Source of the DNA: Physcocola sp002396385
GTDB taxonomy: Bacteria; Bacteroidota; Bacteroidia; Bacteroidales; Paludibacteraceae
Assembly: GCA_946535435.1 (NCBI GenBank)
Contig: CAMNDM010000039.1
Coordinates: 1 to 35,614, forward strand
Reading direction: 5' to 3'
Length of the DNA stretch: 35,614 nucleotides
Every line of letters starts with the position of its first letter. Positions within the stretch are counted from its first letter, which is position 1. The notes below the pieces were generated by a model. It was not told where the DNA came from. It made no database searches and was given only the letters and a program-made list of their open reading frames with translations. Below are positions 15,613 through 23,507 of this stretch, in pieces. Both the position numbers and the translations under genes were made by a program.

Positions 15613-16699
15613 ACCCTTTTTGAATCATTAATAAAATCTCATCTAACACTGCGAAATCCTTAATATCAGTTTTTTTGCATACCTCTGCAAATACTTGACA
15701 CATTTGACGGTATTGCTCTGAGAATTTAGAACCATGAAGGAAGTGCATATGTACGCTGTCTAAGTATTGTTTTGTAATACCATTAAAGACAATATACTTC
15801 TTTGGATTATGAACTGTCAGTATTTTCGTGATGATATTTTTACCACATCCAAAAACTTTATAATCACCTTCTAGAGCATCTGTAATACGTTGTTCAACAG
15901 TAACACCTTCATCACACAGGTGCTTGAACAAACGCCTTAAAGTTCCATCTTTTACAGCGTTTATTAGTTCATTTTTGTACGCTTGACGAATCTGCCCCAA
16001 TGAACCAATACATAAAAACTTCGGAATATCAATTTTTTTGAAGTCATTGTAATAGTCTATGGATTCTTTAATATCTTCTACATCACCAGCTCGTGATTTG
16101 CATATTTCATAATAATCCTCCTGTTTACGTCTCTTTGCAAGTTCTTTTTCTATTTCCGCTTTCTGTTCTTTGAATATGTCTAATTCTTTAGTAATTAAAT
16201 TGAAGTCATTTTCCCGTTCTTTCCTCTTTTTAGTCCACTTCACAGTATATTCCTTGTAATTAGCCAAAAAATTATCTGTGATTGGTTCGGCTTCTTCAAA
16301 CACTTTACTAAACCAACCAAGAATGCCTTTACATGTATCCTGATTAGTAATAGACACAGATAGTTCTACATTTGTATTCATTCCACCATCGGTGAAGTTT
16401 GCTGAACCTACATAAGCCACTAGAGATCCATCCTTCATCCTAAACAAATAAACCTTTGGATGAAAAAATTCACTACGATAAATTTTAGCATCAGATGAAT
16501 AACGATTTTTTAGCTCTTTCAAAACCTCAATTGGCGTTGGAAGATTCACTCCTACGACAAACTTGATTTTGTTTGTTTTCTTTGCCTTATCAAGAATCCT
16601 TAAACAGGAGTCACCAACCAACGCCACAGCAATGTATGCTTCTACGGACTTTGAAAACGAATCAGCAATACTTTTACCTATGTTCTGAATCACATCCAT
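15605..16699 (-). CDS. Phospholipase D-superfamily nuclease-like protein
   Basis: 364 residues with no signal peptide. The N-terminal 120 residues are a PLD-type domain with a single catalytic motif, FFHPKVYLF (His80, Lys82) followed by GSANFTDGG (98-106). This is the form found in PLD-family restriction nucleases such as BfiI and NgoFVII, which dimerise to build one active site. A charged coiled-coil stretch (about 150-190) leads to a C-terminal domain with PKFLCIGSLGQIRQAY and NPKKYIVFNG, not identified. The expected role is metal-independent phosphodiester cleavage of DNA, with target recognition by the C-terminal part; this is inference. It is AT-rich, sits in the island, and its coupled downstream gene is truncated, so it may be the survivor of a two-gene defence unit. 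Confidence 0.75.
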   Translation of the reverse strand: MDVIQNIGKSIADSFSKSVEAYIAVALVGDSCLRILDKAKKTNKIKFVVGVNLPTPIEVLKELKNRYSSDAKIYRSEFFHPKVYLFRMKDGSLVAYVGSANFTDGGMNTNVELSVSITNQDTCKGILGWFSKVFEEAEPITDNFLANYKEYTVKWTKKRKERENDFNLITKELDIFKEQKAEIEKELAKRRKQEDYYEICKSRAGDVEDIKESIDYYNDFKKIDIPKFLCIGSLGQIRQAYKNELINAVKDGTLRRLFKHLCDEGVTVEQRITDALEGDYKVFGCGKNIITKILTVHNPKKYIVFNGITKQYLDSVHMHFLHGSKFSEQYRQMCQVFAEVCKKTDIKDFAVLDEILLMIQKGYD

Positions 16700-16771
16700 T
16701 GTATAATATCAATTATTGACTTTTAACTGAATACATTTTTTGAACCTTCTAGCAACACTTCCTATTAGAAC

Positions 16772-17026
16772 TCAAAACAGTTCATCATCGTCGTCATCAT
16801 CATCAAACGACGAGAAGGTGGAATGCGAAGAACCGTGCCTCTCGATAAAGTGGCCCATCTTATAATACACGTCACCAGTATAAGAGTCGATGCCCATGTT
16901 TCCACACTTGTTGATGTGGTGAAAGTCGCCATTAGAGTCGTAGCCCTCTACATAACTGTCGTTGGAATCTGTTTCATTAAAGTAATCAGATTCTCCGGTT
17001 GTAAGATCGTGAAACCATTTAAACAT
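16772..17026 (-). CDS. Small acidic protein ending in a poly-Asp, SSB-tail-like peptide
   Basis: 84 residues, unrecognised family. It is rich in Asp, Ser, Gly, His and Tyr and has no signal peptide or membrane segment. The middle contains YEV-like beta-prone strands (SYVEGYDSNGDFHHINK, GIDSYTGDVYYKMG). The C-terminus is seven Asp followed by ELF, which recalls the acidic tip of single-stranded DNA-binding proteins (DDDIPF type) with a terminal aromatic residue. A -7 element lies upstream (17112-17119) just after the preceding terminator, so it is probably a one-gene transcript. Confidence 0.65.
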   Translation of the reverse strand: MFKWFHDLTTGESDYFNETDSNDSYVEGYDSNGDFHHINKCGNMGIDSYTGDVYYKMGHFIERHGSSHSTFSSFDDDDDDDELF

Positions 17027-17111
17027 AATATGCCTCCCTTTCTTTAATTACTTCTTATGTTTTATAAAATTCGCTAATATAGCAAGAAGTCCTGCCAAAT
17101 AACGTCAACGG

Positions 17112-17119
17112 CAAAAATA
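17112..17119 (-). promoter_or_regulatory. Possible -7 element for the small acidic protein gene
   Basis: Minus strand TATTTTTG matches TAnnTTTG. No clear -33 TTTG. It lies between the upstream terminator (17134-17166) and the start codon at 17026. Confidence 0.4.
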
Positions 17120-17133
17120 TTTTTCCACAATAT

Positions 17134-17166
17134 AAAAAAAGCCATCCATAAATGGACGGCTTTTCT
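17134..17166 (-). terminator. Terminator at the end of a gene remnant
   Basis: Minus strand: AAAAGCCGTCCA-TTTA-TGGATGGCTTTTTTTATA. The stem has one A-C mismatch and is followed by a run of seven T. It directly follows the stop codon at 17182 of the remnant frame. Confidence 0.8.
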
Positions 17167-17181
17167 ACTTATTTTTAGAGG

Positions 17182-17382
17182 TTACTTCTGCATTCTTGCA
17201 GGCAGTGTCCTTACTTTGTAATAGAGTTTGGTGAAACGTGGAGTCCTCAGTGTGTTATAGACCGATTTTGCCCAATAGTTTCGCAATCCAAAACCGCCTG
17301 GTTCACCTTCTGCTTCCCACTTTTCCACGATTTCGCGGGTAGCGATGTGAAAAAGCCTCTGGACTAGTTCCAGAGGCTCTTC
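17182..17382 (-). pseudogene. 3' end of an unidentified gene (remnant)
   Basis: A minus-strand frame open for 66 codons between stops at 17383 and 17182 reads like protein over its last 55 residues: HIATREIVEKWEAEGEPGGF, then GLRNYWAKSVYNTLRTPRF and TKLYYKVRTLPARMQK. Codon choice resembles the core genes rather than the AT-rich island. There is no ATG start, but a proper terminator follows the stop. Its upstream end runs through the terminator hairpin of the DUF3472-like gene. I interpret it as the tail of an older gene whose front was replaced when that gene arrived. Family not recognised. Confidence 0.45.
17349..17380 (-). terminator. Terminator of the DUF3472-like gene
   Basis: Minus strand AGCCTCTGGA-ACTAG-TCCAGAGGCT followed by TTTTTC. 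Perfect 10-bp stem (17354-17363 / 17369-17378), 25 bases after the stop codon. Confidence 0.88.
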
Positions 17383-17404
17383 TTATGTTTGTTAAACACG
17401 CTGT

Positions 17405-19345
17405 TTACTTCACAACAAACCCTTGCGAAAGTGAAGGTTTACCATTCAGATGGGCGTTGAAGAAATAAACAGTTCCAGCAGTCAACCGTTCATTGAGTTC
17501 CAATACGACCTCGTTATCGCCAGGCTGCAACATCACAGGCTTCTCATTAAAGAAATGACCGGTTGCAGAGCTAAGACAAAGAATGCTATTTGTAAGATTT
17601 GAAGCATATACACTTGCCACAACGTTATTTCCATCGGTATAGACATAATTGATGCGATAGTCGTCTTCTGATGCAATGTAAGTAGGCGCATCGAACATAC
17701 CGTTAGCCAACGAGAAGTTAGAAGAGCAGGTATTGCCACCAACCTCAGCCTTGATGGTATAAACCTTTTGGGCGTCGAGGTTCTGGGTGTTCAAATACAA
17801 CTGGTGTACGTGAGGGCCGTGCATCAACTGCGGCTGGTCTAGGAAGCAGGCCACCTTGTTGCCATATTCGTCGACCACCTTTATGTCAACAAACTCACCG
17901 CCAGCACTGTTAACAGGCACTTCCAACATGGTACCCCACGAATTAGGCTGTACATTTTTCAAGAGGGCATCGCAAGAAGACGACGGAAGGACCTCCTTTT
18001 TCTGCGGAACGACGGTCACGGTGAGTTCATTATCGAAAATGTCGGTGAGTGTCAGGGCAACCTGCACATCGTCTCTTTTCAAGCCAAGCACCACAGAGCT
18101 GTCTTCCGAGTTGAACTTGACCGGAGAGGAAAAGACAGGAGCGCCAGTTTCGGAATCGAAAACCTGGTAACTGTAAGAGAACTGAGGCAATCCGCCATCG
18201 GTAGTTTTCCATTTAAGCGTATCGTTGAAGAGAGAAACCGACACGAGCGCCAACTTAGCAAAAGCAGGCTCAGACAACGACAGGTTAGCCGGATAGTCGA
18301 AAGTATCTCCATAATTGTAAACGGTAGGAGAGATGCCTGCCCCCGTCTTCATCGTAATACTGCTGTCAGCATTAAGAATAACGTCTACCTCGTTGAAACG
18401 CTTGCGGCAACGGCCACCAGGCTGCCCATCAGACCAATAAGATTCTACATCCACACTTTGCGGCTGTTCCCATTCGCCATCGGCACCTCTTGCCCATGCT
18501 CCCTTCTGATCATACGACCTCAAGGTAGAATCTCCACTGTCCGTCCAGTTTTCAAGGAAAGCATCTATATACATTTTGAAATACATGTTGCTAGCCGGAT
18601 AGCCCAATGTACAGTAATGCAGCCACTTGTTGTTCTTATGGTCGTAGAACCAGCAGCCGAATTTGCTTCTATCCTCGTCCCACACTCTGGTAACAAACGT
18701 ATACCAGTTGTAATTCTCAAAAATTCCAGAAGGCTGGATTTCTTTCACCTGGGCACCGCGTCCCTCTCCACCAAAAGTAGAAGGGTTTACTGTTGGCAGC
18801 ACATAATCGTAGCTCAAATAAGAAGGTTCGTTCGCCCGTATAACTGTATCGTGGATTTTGATAGTATAAATATCTGAATCGTGACTAACCTTGAATGTTT
18901 CTTCGTTTTCGAATCTATACAGTACAGAATCCCCCGCAGAGATAATATCGCCTGGTTGTGCTGTAAGCAAACAGGTATCTTTACATTTCACCATTACCTC
19001 ATCGTTGAAACGTATAAATGGATTCCAAATCGAGTACAATCGCCTTTGTTCGTAACTAGACCCAGAGTACTGCAAGCCACAATACATACCATCTTCATCA
19101 ACACTACCAGTCGGAGTCTGTCGGAACAATTTTCCATTAATCAGCGAGCAATAAGTGTCTTTACACTTACTGGTAACCTTCAACGAATTGACCAGGATGT
19201 CAGTCTTTTTATCATTACTAAAACGATATTTGAGATGTAGCGACGGAGCCGCATCAGTCTCGTCTGCAGCCAGATTCAGAGGGTACGCCAAAGAGGCTGC
19301 TATTAACGATAGCGCACCAACTTTCAAACAATTAGGTTTAAACAT
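17405..19345 (-). CDS. Secreted DUF3472-domain protein with T9SS-like C-terminus
   Basis: 646 residues from the ATG at 19345; the frame extends 15 codons further but this start gives a clean signal peptide (MFKPNCLKVGALSLIAASLAYPLNLAA). Residues about 185-330 match DUF3472: GGEGRGAQ, YTFVTRVW, FGCWFYDHKNNKWLHYCTLG, a FLENW segment and RSYDQKGAW, a beta-sandwich family of secreted Bacteroidota proteins often linked to carbohydrate recognition. Several Ig-like beta repeats follow, and the last 40 residues (ERLTAGTVYFFNAHLNGK...GFVVK) resemble a T9SS type A sorting domain. The exact substrate or role is unknown. It has its own promoter (19546-19576) and terminator and is not part of an obvious polysaccharide locus. 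Confidence 0.75.
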   Translation of the reverse strand: MFKPNCLKVGALSLIAASLAYPLNLAADETDAAPSLHLKYRFSNDKKTDILVNSLKVTSKCKDTYCSLINGKLFRQTPTGSVDEDGMYCGLQYSGSSYEQRRLYSIWNPFIRFNDEVMVKCKDTCLLTAQPGDIISAGDSVLYRFENEETFKVSHDSDIYTIKIHDTVIRANEPSYLSYDYVLPTVNPSTFGGEGRGAQVKEIQPSGIFENYNWYTFVTRVWDEDRSKFGCWFYDHKNNKWLHYCTLGYPASNMYFKMYIDAFLENWTDSGDSTLRSYDQKGAWARGADGEWEQPQSVDVESYWSDGQPGGRCRKRFNEVDVILNADSSITMKTGAGISPTVYNYGDTFDYPANLSLSEPAFAKLALVSVSLFNDTLKWKTTDGGLPQFSYSYQVFDSETGAPVFSSPVKFNSEDSSVVLGLKRDDVQVALTLTDIFDNELTVTVVPQKKEVLPSSSCDALLKNVQPNSWGTMLEVPVNSAGGEFVDIKVVDEYGNKVACFLDQPQLMHGPHVHQLYLNTQNLDAQKVYTIKAEVGGNTCSSNFSLANGMFDAPTYIASEDDYRINYVYTDGNNVVASVYASNLTNSILCLSSATGHFFNEKPVMLQPGDNEVVLELNERLTAGTVYFFNAHLNGKPSLSQGFVVK

Positions 19346-19722
19346 GTAATAAAATTTATTTGTTAATACAAAAAGATCAAACATTAGCACAACAGTATAA
19401 AGTCAGGCATCACTAAATCCGCCTCAGACAAACGAATAGGAATAGCGATAACATCTTACTTTTTTGAAACACTATCAGAAATTATCATTCTTGAAATAGT
19501 CAGCCGAATGGTTATTTCTAATTGTCAACAGAACTTTATATTGTACAAAATTAAAAATAAAGAAGGATATTACAAAATCGGCCTCACAAAAAAACAAATT
19601 AGCGGCAGAGGCGCTCACGCTTTTCCAAATGCGAATAAAAAAAGCTGGGGGAAAACCGTCAAAAAAAACAAAAATGAGGAGTAAACAGAGCCCGAATGGG
19701 GAAATATGACCAAAAAATTAAC
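19346..19722. other. Divergent intergenic region
   Basis: Holds the promoter of the DUF3472-like gene (19546-19576) and about 190 nt of its leader. On the + side a TATATTTA (19723-19730) is a one-mismatch candidate -7 box for the cardiolipin synthase operon without a -33 partner. No other feature seen. Confidence 0.5.
19546..19576 (-). promoter_or_regulatory. Bacteroidota-type promoter of the DUF3472-like gene
   Basis: Minus strand: TTTG (19576-19573), 19-base spacer, TAATTTTG (19553-19546), a perfect match to the consensus. The predicted transcript has an unusually long leader of about 195 nt. Confidence 0.75.
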
Positions 19723-19793
19723 TATATTTACAAATTTATAAGACTTGAGAATACAACTATAATACACAAGAAAAACGCGAGGAGATTAAACTT

Positions 19794-21224
19794 ATGGTTT
19801 GGGAACTCACCACAAACTTATTTTTAGTACTATATTTCATCACCATCATCGGCATCATCCTTATGCTGTTAATGGAGAACCGCAGTCCGGTAAAATCGAT
19901 AGCCTGGATATTCGTGCTGATACTTCTACCCGTTGTAGGTTTGCTGTTATACATACTGGTGGGAAAGAATTTCCGTAAAAAGATGGTCATCTCGCACCGC
20001 AGCCTCGCCAAATGGAAAGAGCGGATAGAGACCATAAAGGGCAACCCCATGCTTGAGAAATCGTTTCCGAAGCAATACAAGAATTTCGCCTATATGGCTG
20101 TGAACAGCAGCAACAGTACCCTGTACGTGAACAATGGTGTGAGGCTGTTCACCACCGGTAAAGAATTTTTCGACAGCATGTTTGCCGAGGTGGAGAAAGC
20201 CCGTAAATACGTCCATGTGGAATTCTACATTTTCAATTCCGACACCATAGGCAGCAAGTTTATAGAAATACTCAAGCGAAAGGCTAAAGAGGGAGTGAAG
20301 GTGCGCGTCATTATCGACGATGTGGGCAGCTGGCTGATGCGCAAGTCGTCGGTGCGTGAAATGCGCGCCGCCGGCATCGAGATCTACTGTTTCCTGAAAG
20401 TGGGCCTACCGGCCATAAACAGCAAGGTAAACTACCGTAACCACCGTAAAATAGTGGTGATAGACGGAGATGTGGGCTACACCGGCGGTATGAATGTGGC
20501 CGACCGCTACGTGGAAGGCTCGAAATGGGGAGCCTGGCGCGACACGCACCTCCGCATTGAGGGTGAAGCCGTTCACGGACTGCAACGCGTGTTCCTCAGC
20601 GACTGGTATTTCGTCAGCCGCTCGCTACTCAGCGACGACCCTCTCTACTACCCGACTCCCGACTCCCCGTCAGGCAACAGCCTGGTACAGGTGGTCAGCA
20701 GTTCGCCCGACAGCGAGTGGGAATCGATAATGCAGACTTTCTTTATGGCGATAGCGCAGGCCCGCAACTACATCTACCTGCAAACGCCCTACTTCCTGCC
20801 CAACCAGACCATTGTGAACGCACTGCAGTGCGCGGCCCTGGGCGGTGTAGACGTACGCATCATTATTCCACGCCATAGCGACGCATCGTTCGCCCTGAAA
20901 AGTTCGATGACCTACATCGACGAGATGCTGAATGCCGGGGTGAAGGTGTACTTCTTCGAGGAGGGCTTCATCCACAGCAAGACCATCGTCATTGACGACA
21001 ACCTCTCGACAGTTGGATCGGCAAACATGGATTTCCGCAGTTTCGAGCAAAACTTCGAGATCAACACCTGGATATACGATCCGGAATTCGCACAGACCAT
21101 GAAGCACATCTTCCTTTCTGACTTGGAGAAATCGAGCCAGATAAACCTGGAGGAATGGCGGAACCGTCCACGCCTGGAAAAGTTCGGCGAATCGTGGGCC
21201 CGGTTGTTCAGTCCGCTTATGTAA
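19794..21224 (+). CDS. cls: Cardiolipin synthase (PLD superfamily)
   Basis: Joins two phosphatidylglycerol molecules into cardiolipin at the cytoplasmic membrane. 476 residues with two N-terminal membrane helices (about 5-27 and 33-58), then two PLD domains each with an HKD motif: NHRKIVVIDGD (His217) and HSKTIVIDDN (His394), each followed by GG/GSANMD. The C-terminal ending ARLFSPLM is typical. An AGGAG ribosome site (19780-19784) supports the ATG at 19794. It is the first gene of an apparent operon with the MIP18-family gene and lpxH, joining membrane lipid and lipid A synthesis. Confidence 0.95.
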   Translation: MVWELTTNLFLVLYFITIIGIILMLLMENRSPVKSIAWIFVLILLPVVGLLLYILVGKNFRKKMVISHRSLAKWKERIETIKGNPMLEKSFPKQYKNFAYMAVNSSNSTLYVNNGVRLFTTGKEFFDSMFAEVEKARKYVHVEFYIFNSDTIGSKFIEILKRKAKEGVKVRVIIDDVGSWLMRKSSVREMRAAGIEIYCFLKVGLPAINSKVNYRNHRKIVVIDGDVGYTGGMNVADRYVEGSKWGAWRDTHLRIEGEAVHGLQRVFLSDWYFVSRSLLSDDPLYYPTPDSPSGNSLVQVVSSSPDSEWESIMQTFFMAIAQARNYIYLQTPYFLPNQTIVNALQCAALGGVDVRIIIPRHSDASFALKSSMTYIDEMLNAGVKVYFFEEGFIHSKTIVIDDNLSTVGSANMDFRSFEQNFEINTWIYDPEFAQTMKHIFLSDLEKSSQINLEEWRNRPRLEKFGESWARLFSPLM

Positions 21225-21260
21225 TGCAAAACCAACCAAAAGGAAACAAGACAAAAGACA

Positions 21261-21656
21261 ATGGAAGAGAATGAGATAAAAGACAGCCAAGAGGCTGCAT
21301 CAGAAAGAAAACTAGAGGGCAACATCAACCAGTTTCTCGAACTGGAGGAAAAAATAGTGGACATGCTGCGCACCGTCTACGACCCTGAAATACCCGTTAA
21401 CGTGTACGACCTGGGCATGATTTACCGCATAGACGTTGACGACCCGGAAGAAGGAGTAGATGGGCGCAAGGTGACCATACAGATGACCATGACCGCACCC
21501 AACTGCCCTGCAGCCGACTTTATTGTGGAAGACGTAACCCAGAAAGTCGATTCGGTGGAAGGCGTCAGCAAAACCACCGTCCAAGTCGTTTTCGAACCCG
21601 TATGGGACCAGAGTATGATGAGCGATGAGGCGAAACTGGAACTGGGACTAATGTAA
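21261..21656 (+). CDS. MIP18/DUF59 family Fe-S assembly protein (SufT/PaaD-like)
   Basis: 131 residues. The family helps load or mature iron-sulfur clusters in the cytoplasm. Features: acidic N-terminal extension, then the core from ELEEKIVDMLRTVYDPEIPVNVYDLGMIYRI (about 30-60) and the conserved TMTAPNCPAADF with its single reactive Cys, ending EPVWDQSMMSDEAKLELGLM. It is the stand-alone form, not fused to an ATPase. It follows cls by 36 bases and precedes lpxH by 15, so the three are almost certainly cotranscribed; the functional connection to lipid genes is unclear. Confidence 0.9.
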   Translation: MEENEIKDSQEAASERKLEGNINQFLELEEKIVDMLRTVYDPEIPVNVYDLGMIYRIDVDDPEEGVDGRKVTIQMTMTAPNCPAADFIVEDVTQKVDSVEGVSKTTVQVVFEPVWDQSMMSDEAKLELGLM

Positions 21657-21671
21657 AAAGAGACACGCACC

Positions 21672-22451
21672 ATGAGCAACAACCTGAGCATAGCGCCGGG
21701 CAAGAAGGTCTATTTCGCCAGCGACGCCCACTTCGGGCTGGAGCTGTATTGCAGCCCCATTGAGTCGCAGAAACGTTTCTGTGCCTGGATGGACAGCATA
21801 AAACCCGACTGCGGCGCACTGTTCCTGCTAGGCGACATGTTCGACTACTGGTTCGAATACCGCAGTGTCGTGCCCAAGGGGTTCGTCCGCTTCATGGCAA
21901 AAATGGCCGAGTTTACCGACAGCGGCATTCCCGTCTACCTTTTTTACGGCAACCACGACATGTGGATGCTCGACTACCTTGAAAAGGAGTGCGGATGCAC
22001 TATTGTGCCAGACGAATGGTATGGCGACATTATGGGGAAACGGTTCTATATGGAACACGGAGACAACTGCGGAGACCCCAGCCTGTCGTTCTACTTTATG
22101 CGGAAGTTCTTCCGTTGCAAAGCGGCCCAATGGTGTTTCAGGTGGATACATCCCGACCTGACCATGTGGTTCGGCTACTTGTGGTCGAACAAGAACCGGA
22201 AACGCAAAAAAGACAGCAAGGGGAAAGACTATCTGGGTGAAGAAAAAGAGTTCCAAGTGCAATGGACCAAAAAGCACTTCGCCACACACACCGACATCGA
22301 CTACTACATATTCGGGCACCGGCACATAGAGTTGCAACTGGAAATAAAAAACGGCGGGAACAAAGCCACCCTGTTCCTTTTGGGCGAATGGATTACAAAA
22401 TTCACCTACGGAGTGTTCGACGGCAACGAGTTCAAGCTGTTAAATTGGTAA
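21672..22451 (+). CDS. lpxH: UDP-2,3-diacylglucosamine diphosphatase
   Basis: Cleaves UDP-2,3-diacylglucosamine to lipid X and UMP in lipid A synthesis, at the inner membrane face. 259 residues of the calcineurin-like metallophosphatase fold with all five metal motifs: SDAHFG, LGDMFDYW, YGNHDMW, EHGDN and a C-terminal GHRH. The length is slightly above the E. coli enzyme and includes a basic segment NKNRKRKKDSKGKD (about 177-190) that may sit at the membrane. Last protein gene of the cls operon; tRNA-Arg follows 45 bases later. Confidence 0.92.
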   Translation: MSNNLSIAPGKKVYFASDAHFGLELYCSPIESQKRFCAWMDSIKPDCGALFLLGDMFDYWFEYRSVVPKGFVRFMAKMAEFTDSGIPVYLFYGNHDMWMLDYLEKECGCTIVPDEWYGDIMGKRFYMEHGDNCGDPSLSFYFMRKFFRCKAAQWCFRWIHPDLTMWFGYLWSNKNRKRKKDSKGKDYLGEEKEFQVQWTKKHFATHTDIDYYIFGHRHIELQLEIKNGGNKATLFLLGEWITKFTYGVFDGNEFKLLNW

Positions 22452-22475
22452 TTCCATCTTTTTTATTTATCTTTG
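22444..22475 (+). promoter_or_regulatory. Promoter of tRNA-Arg
   Basis: ATTG (22444-22447), 20-base spacer, TATCTTTG (22468-22475). The -7 box is perfect and the -33 box has one mismatch; it overlaps the last codons of lpxH. Transcription would start about 15 bases before the mature tRNA. Confidence 0.65.
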
Positions 22476-22496
22476 TGCTGTTGTTAGAAAGCAACT

Positions 22497-22568
22497 GTCT
22501 TCATAGTTCAACGGATAGAACAAAAGTTTCCTAAACTTTAGATGTAGGTTCGATTCCTACTGGAGATA
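22497..22568 (+). tRNA. tRNA-Arg (anticodon CCU)
   Basis: Full cloverleaf. Acceptor stem GTCTTCA (22497-22503) / TGGAGAT (22561-22567) includes two G-U pairs. D-arm GTTC...GAAC, anticodon stem AAAGT/ACTTT with the 7-nt loop TTCCTAA (anticodon CCT), T-arm GTAGG-TTCGATT-CCTAC, discriminator A at 22568. CCA is not encoded (CAA follows), so it must be added by the nucleotidyltransferase. Confidence 0.95.
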
Positions 22569-22607
22569 CAAAAAGGGGAGACCGGCAAAAACGGCCTCCC
22601 CTTTTTG
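22569..22607. terminator. Terminator shared by tRNA-Arg and the convergent secreted-protein gene
   Basis: AAAAAGGGGAG (about 22570-22580) pairs with CTCCCCTTTTT (22596-22606), with an inner CCG/CGG extension after one mismatch. A-run and T-run on both sides allow action in both directions. Confidence 0.88.
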
Positions 22608-22625
22608 TATCCACCAACCGGCACC

Positions 22626-23408
22626 CTACCGCAGCAATTTGAGCGCCCGGTCTTCAACTATCAAAAGTGCGAAACGCCTGGCACAAAGAAAGCGTAACTT
22701 CTCGTTGTCGGCGAAAACCAGATGCTCCCCCTCAAACCGTCCTGTTTGTGAGAGTTTCTCCTCATTTCCGACATTGTTTTTCATGCTGAATGTCTTATCC
22801 GGCCTCAGGTCGACAGTCAAGCGCCAAGCGTCGAATATATGAGACCAAAAGCCAACGAGGTCATTGTCGGTGTTGATGCTCTCGTCAGTTCCTTTCCTGC
22901 GAAGGTAGAAAGCCACATCGAAAGGAGGTTTGACCAGTTTGTAACTATTCTCGTAAAGCGCCAGCAATGTGTTACCAGACGAACTGGATGCAAGAAGAAG
23001 CGTATCGGCGGCAAATGCCGACACCTCACGCTCCAACTCTTTGAACTCGCGTTTTCGGTATTCATCTGCATCCGTATTCTGCAGGGATAGGAAAGACGCG
23101 TCGGCCGCCAGCTGTTCCACCCTGGCACGCAATTCCTCCCTTTTGTTATCCACATCGGCCTGGTTTCGGAAAAGGACCAGCGTATCGTGAAGGACTTTGT
23201 ATGCCCCCAGCACAGAATCGTTGCAATAGATTTTCCCATGGGCAAACCGGACGCCAGCGGCGTCGACACCATCGGCCATAAGGATTGTATGCGAGCGGCA
23301 GAAGTCGCGATGGGTTAGCGACTCCACACTCCATTCACCCTCAACACCGTGTGCACCAAGGCTTACGGAAAAAGACAGGACACTTAATAAAACGAATAAC
23401 CTCGACAT
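22626..23408 (-). CDS. Secreted protein of unknown function
   Basis: 260 residues, not recognised. Signal peptide MSRLFVLLSVLSFSVSLGAHG, then a first beta-rich segment (GEWSVESLTHRDFCRSHT...), a central helical region with coiled-coil character (about 85-135, DVDNKREELRARVEQL and EYRKREFKELEREVSAF), and a second beta-rich segment with WRLTVDLRPDKTFSMKNN and TGRFEGEHLVF. The two beta segments both look like lipocalin-type 'GxW...F...G.(Y/F)' strands, so it may hold two halves of one fold or two small barrels split by a helical hairpin. It is alone, convergent with tRNA-Arg, downstream of the glgP terminator. Confidence 0.75.
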   Translation of the reverse strand: MSRLFVLLSVLSFSVSLGAHGVEGEWSVESLTHRDFCRSHTILMADGVDAAGVRFAHGKIYCNDSVLGAYKVLHDTLVLFRNQADVDNKREELRARVEQLAADASFLSLQNTDADEYRKREFKELEREVSAFAADTLLLASSSSGNTLLALYENSYKLVKPPFDVAFYLRRKGTDESINTDNDLVGFWSHIFDAWRLTVDLRPDKTFSMKNNVGNEEKLSQTGRFEGEHLVFADNEKLRFLCARRFALLIVEDRALKLLR

Positions 23409-23449
23409 AAAACCAAATAATTGATAAAATATATCCGTAAAGATAAAAA

Positions 23450-23482
23450 ATAAGCCTGGCTGAACAAATCAGCCAGGCTTAT
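23450..23482 (-). terminator. Terminator of the ridA-glgA-glgP operon
   Basis: Minus strand: ATAAGCCTGGCTGA-TTTGT-TCAGCCAGGCTTAT followed by TTTTTTAT. Perfect 14-bp stem, 25 bases after the glgP stop. Confidence 0.93.
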
Positions 23483-23507
23483 AAAGATTTGAAAATTACG
23501 AACTGAA

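Noticed and set aside
15605..16699. PLD protein as a second cardiolipin synthase
   Set aside because: Only one H-x-K motif, no membrane helices, and the GSANFTDGG context is that of nuclease-type PLD proteins.
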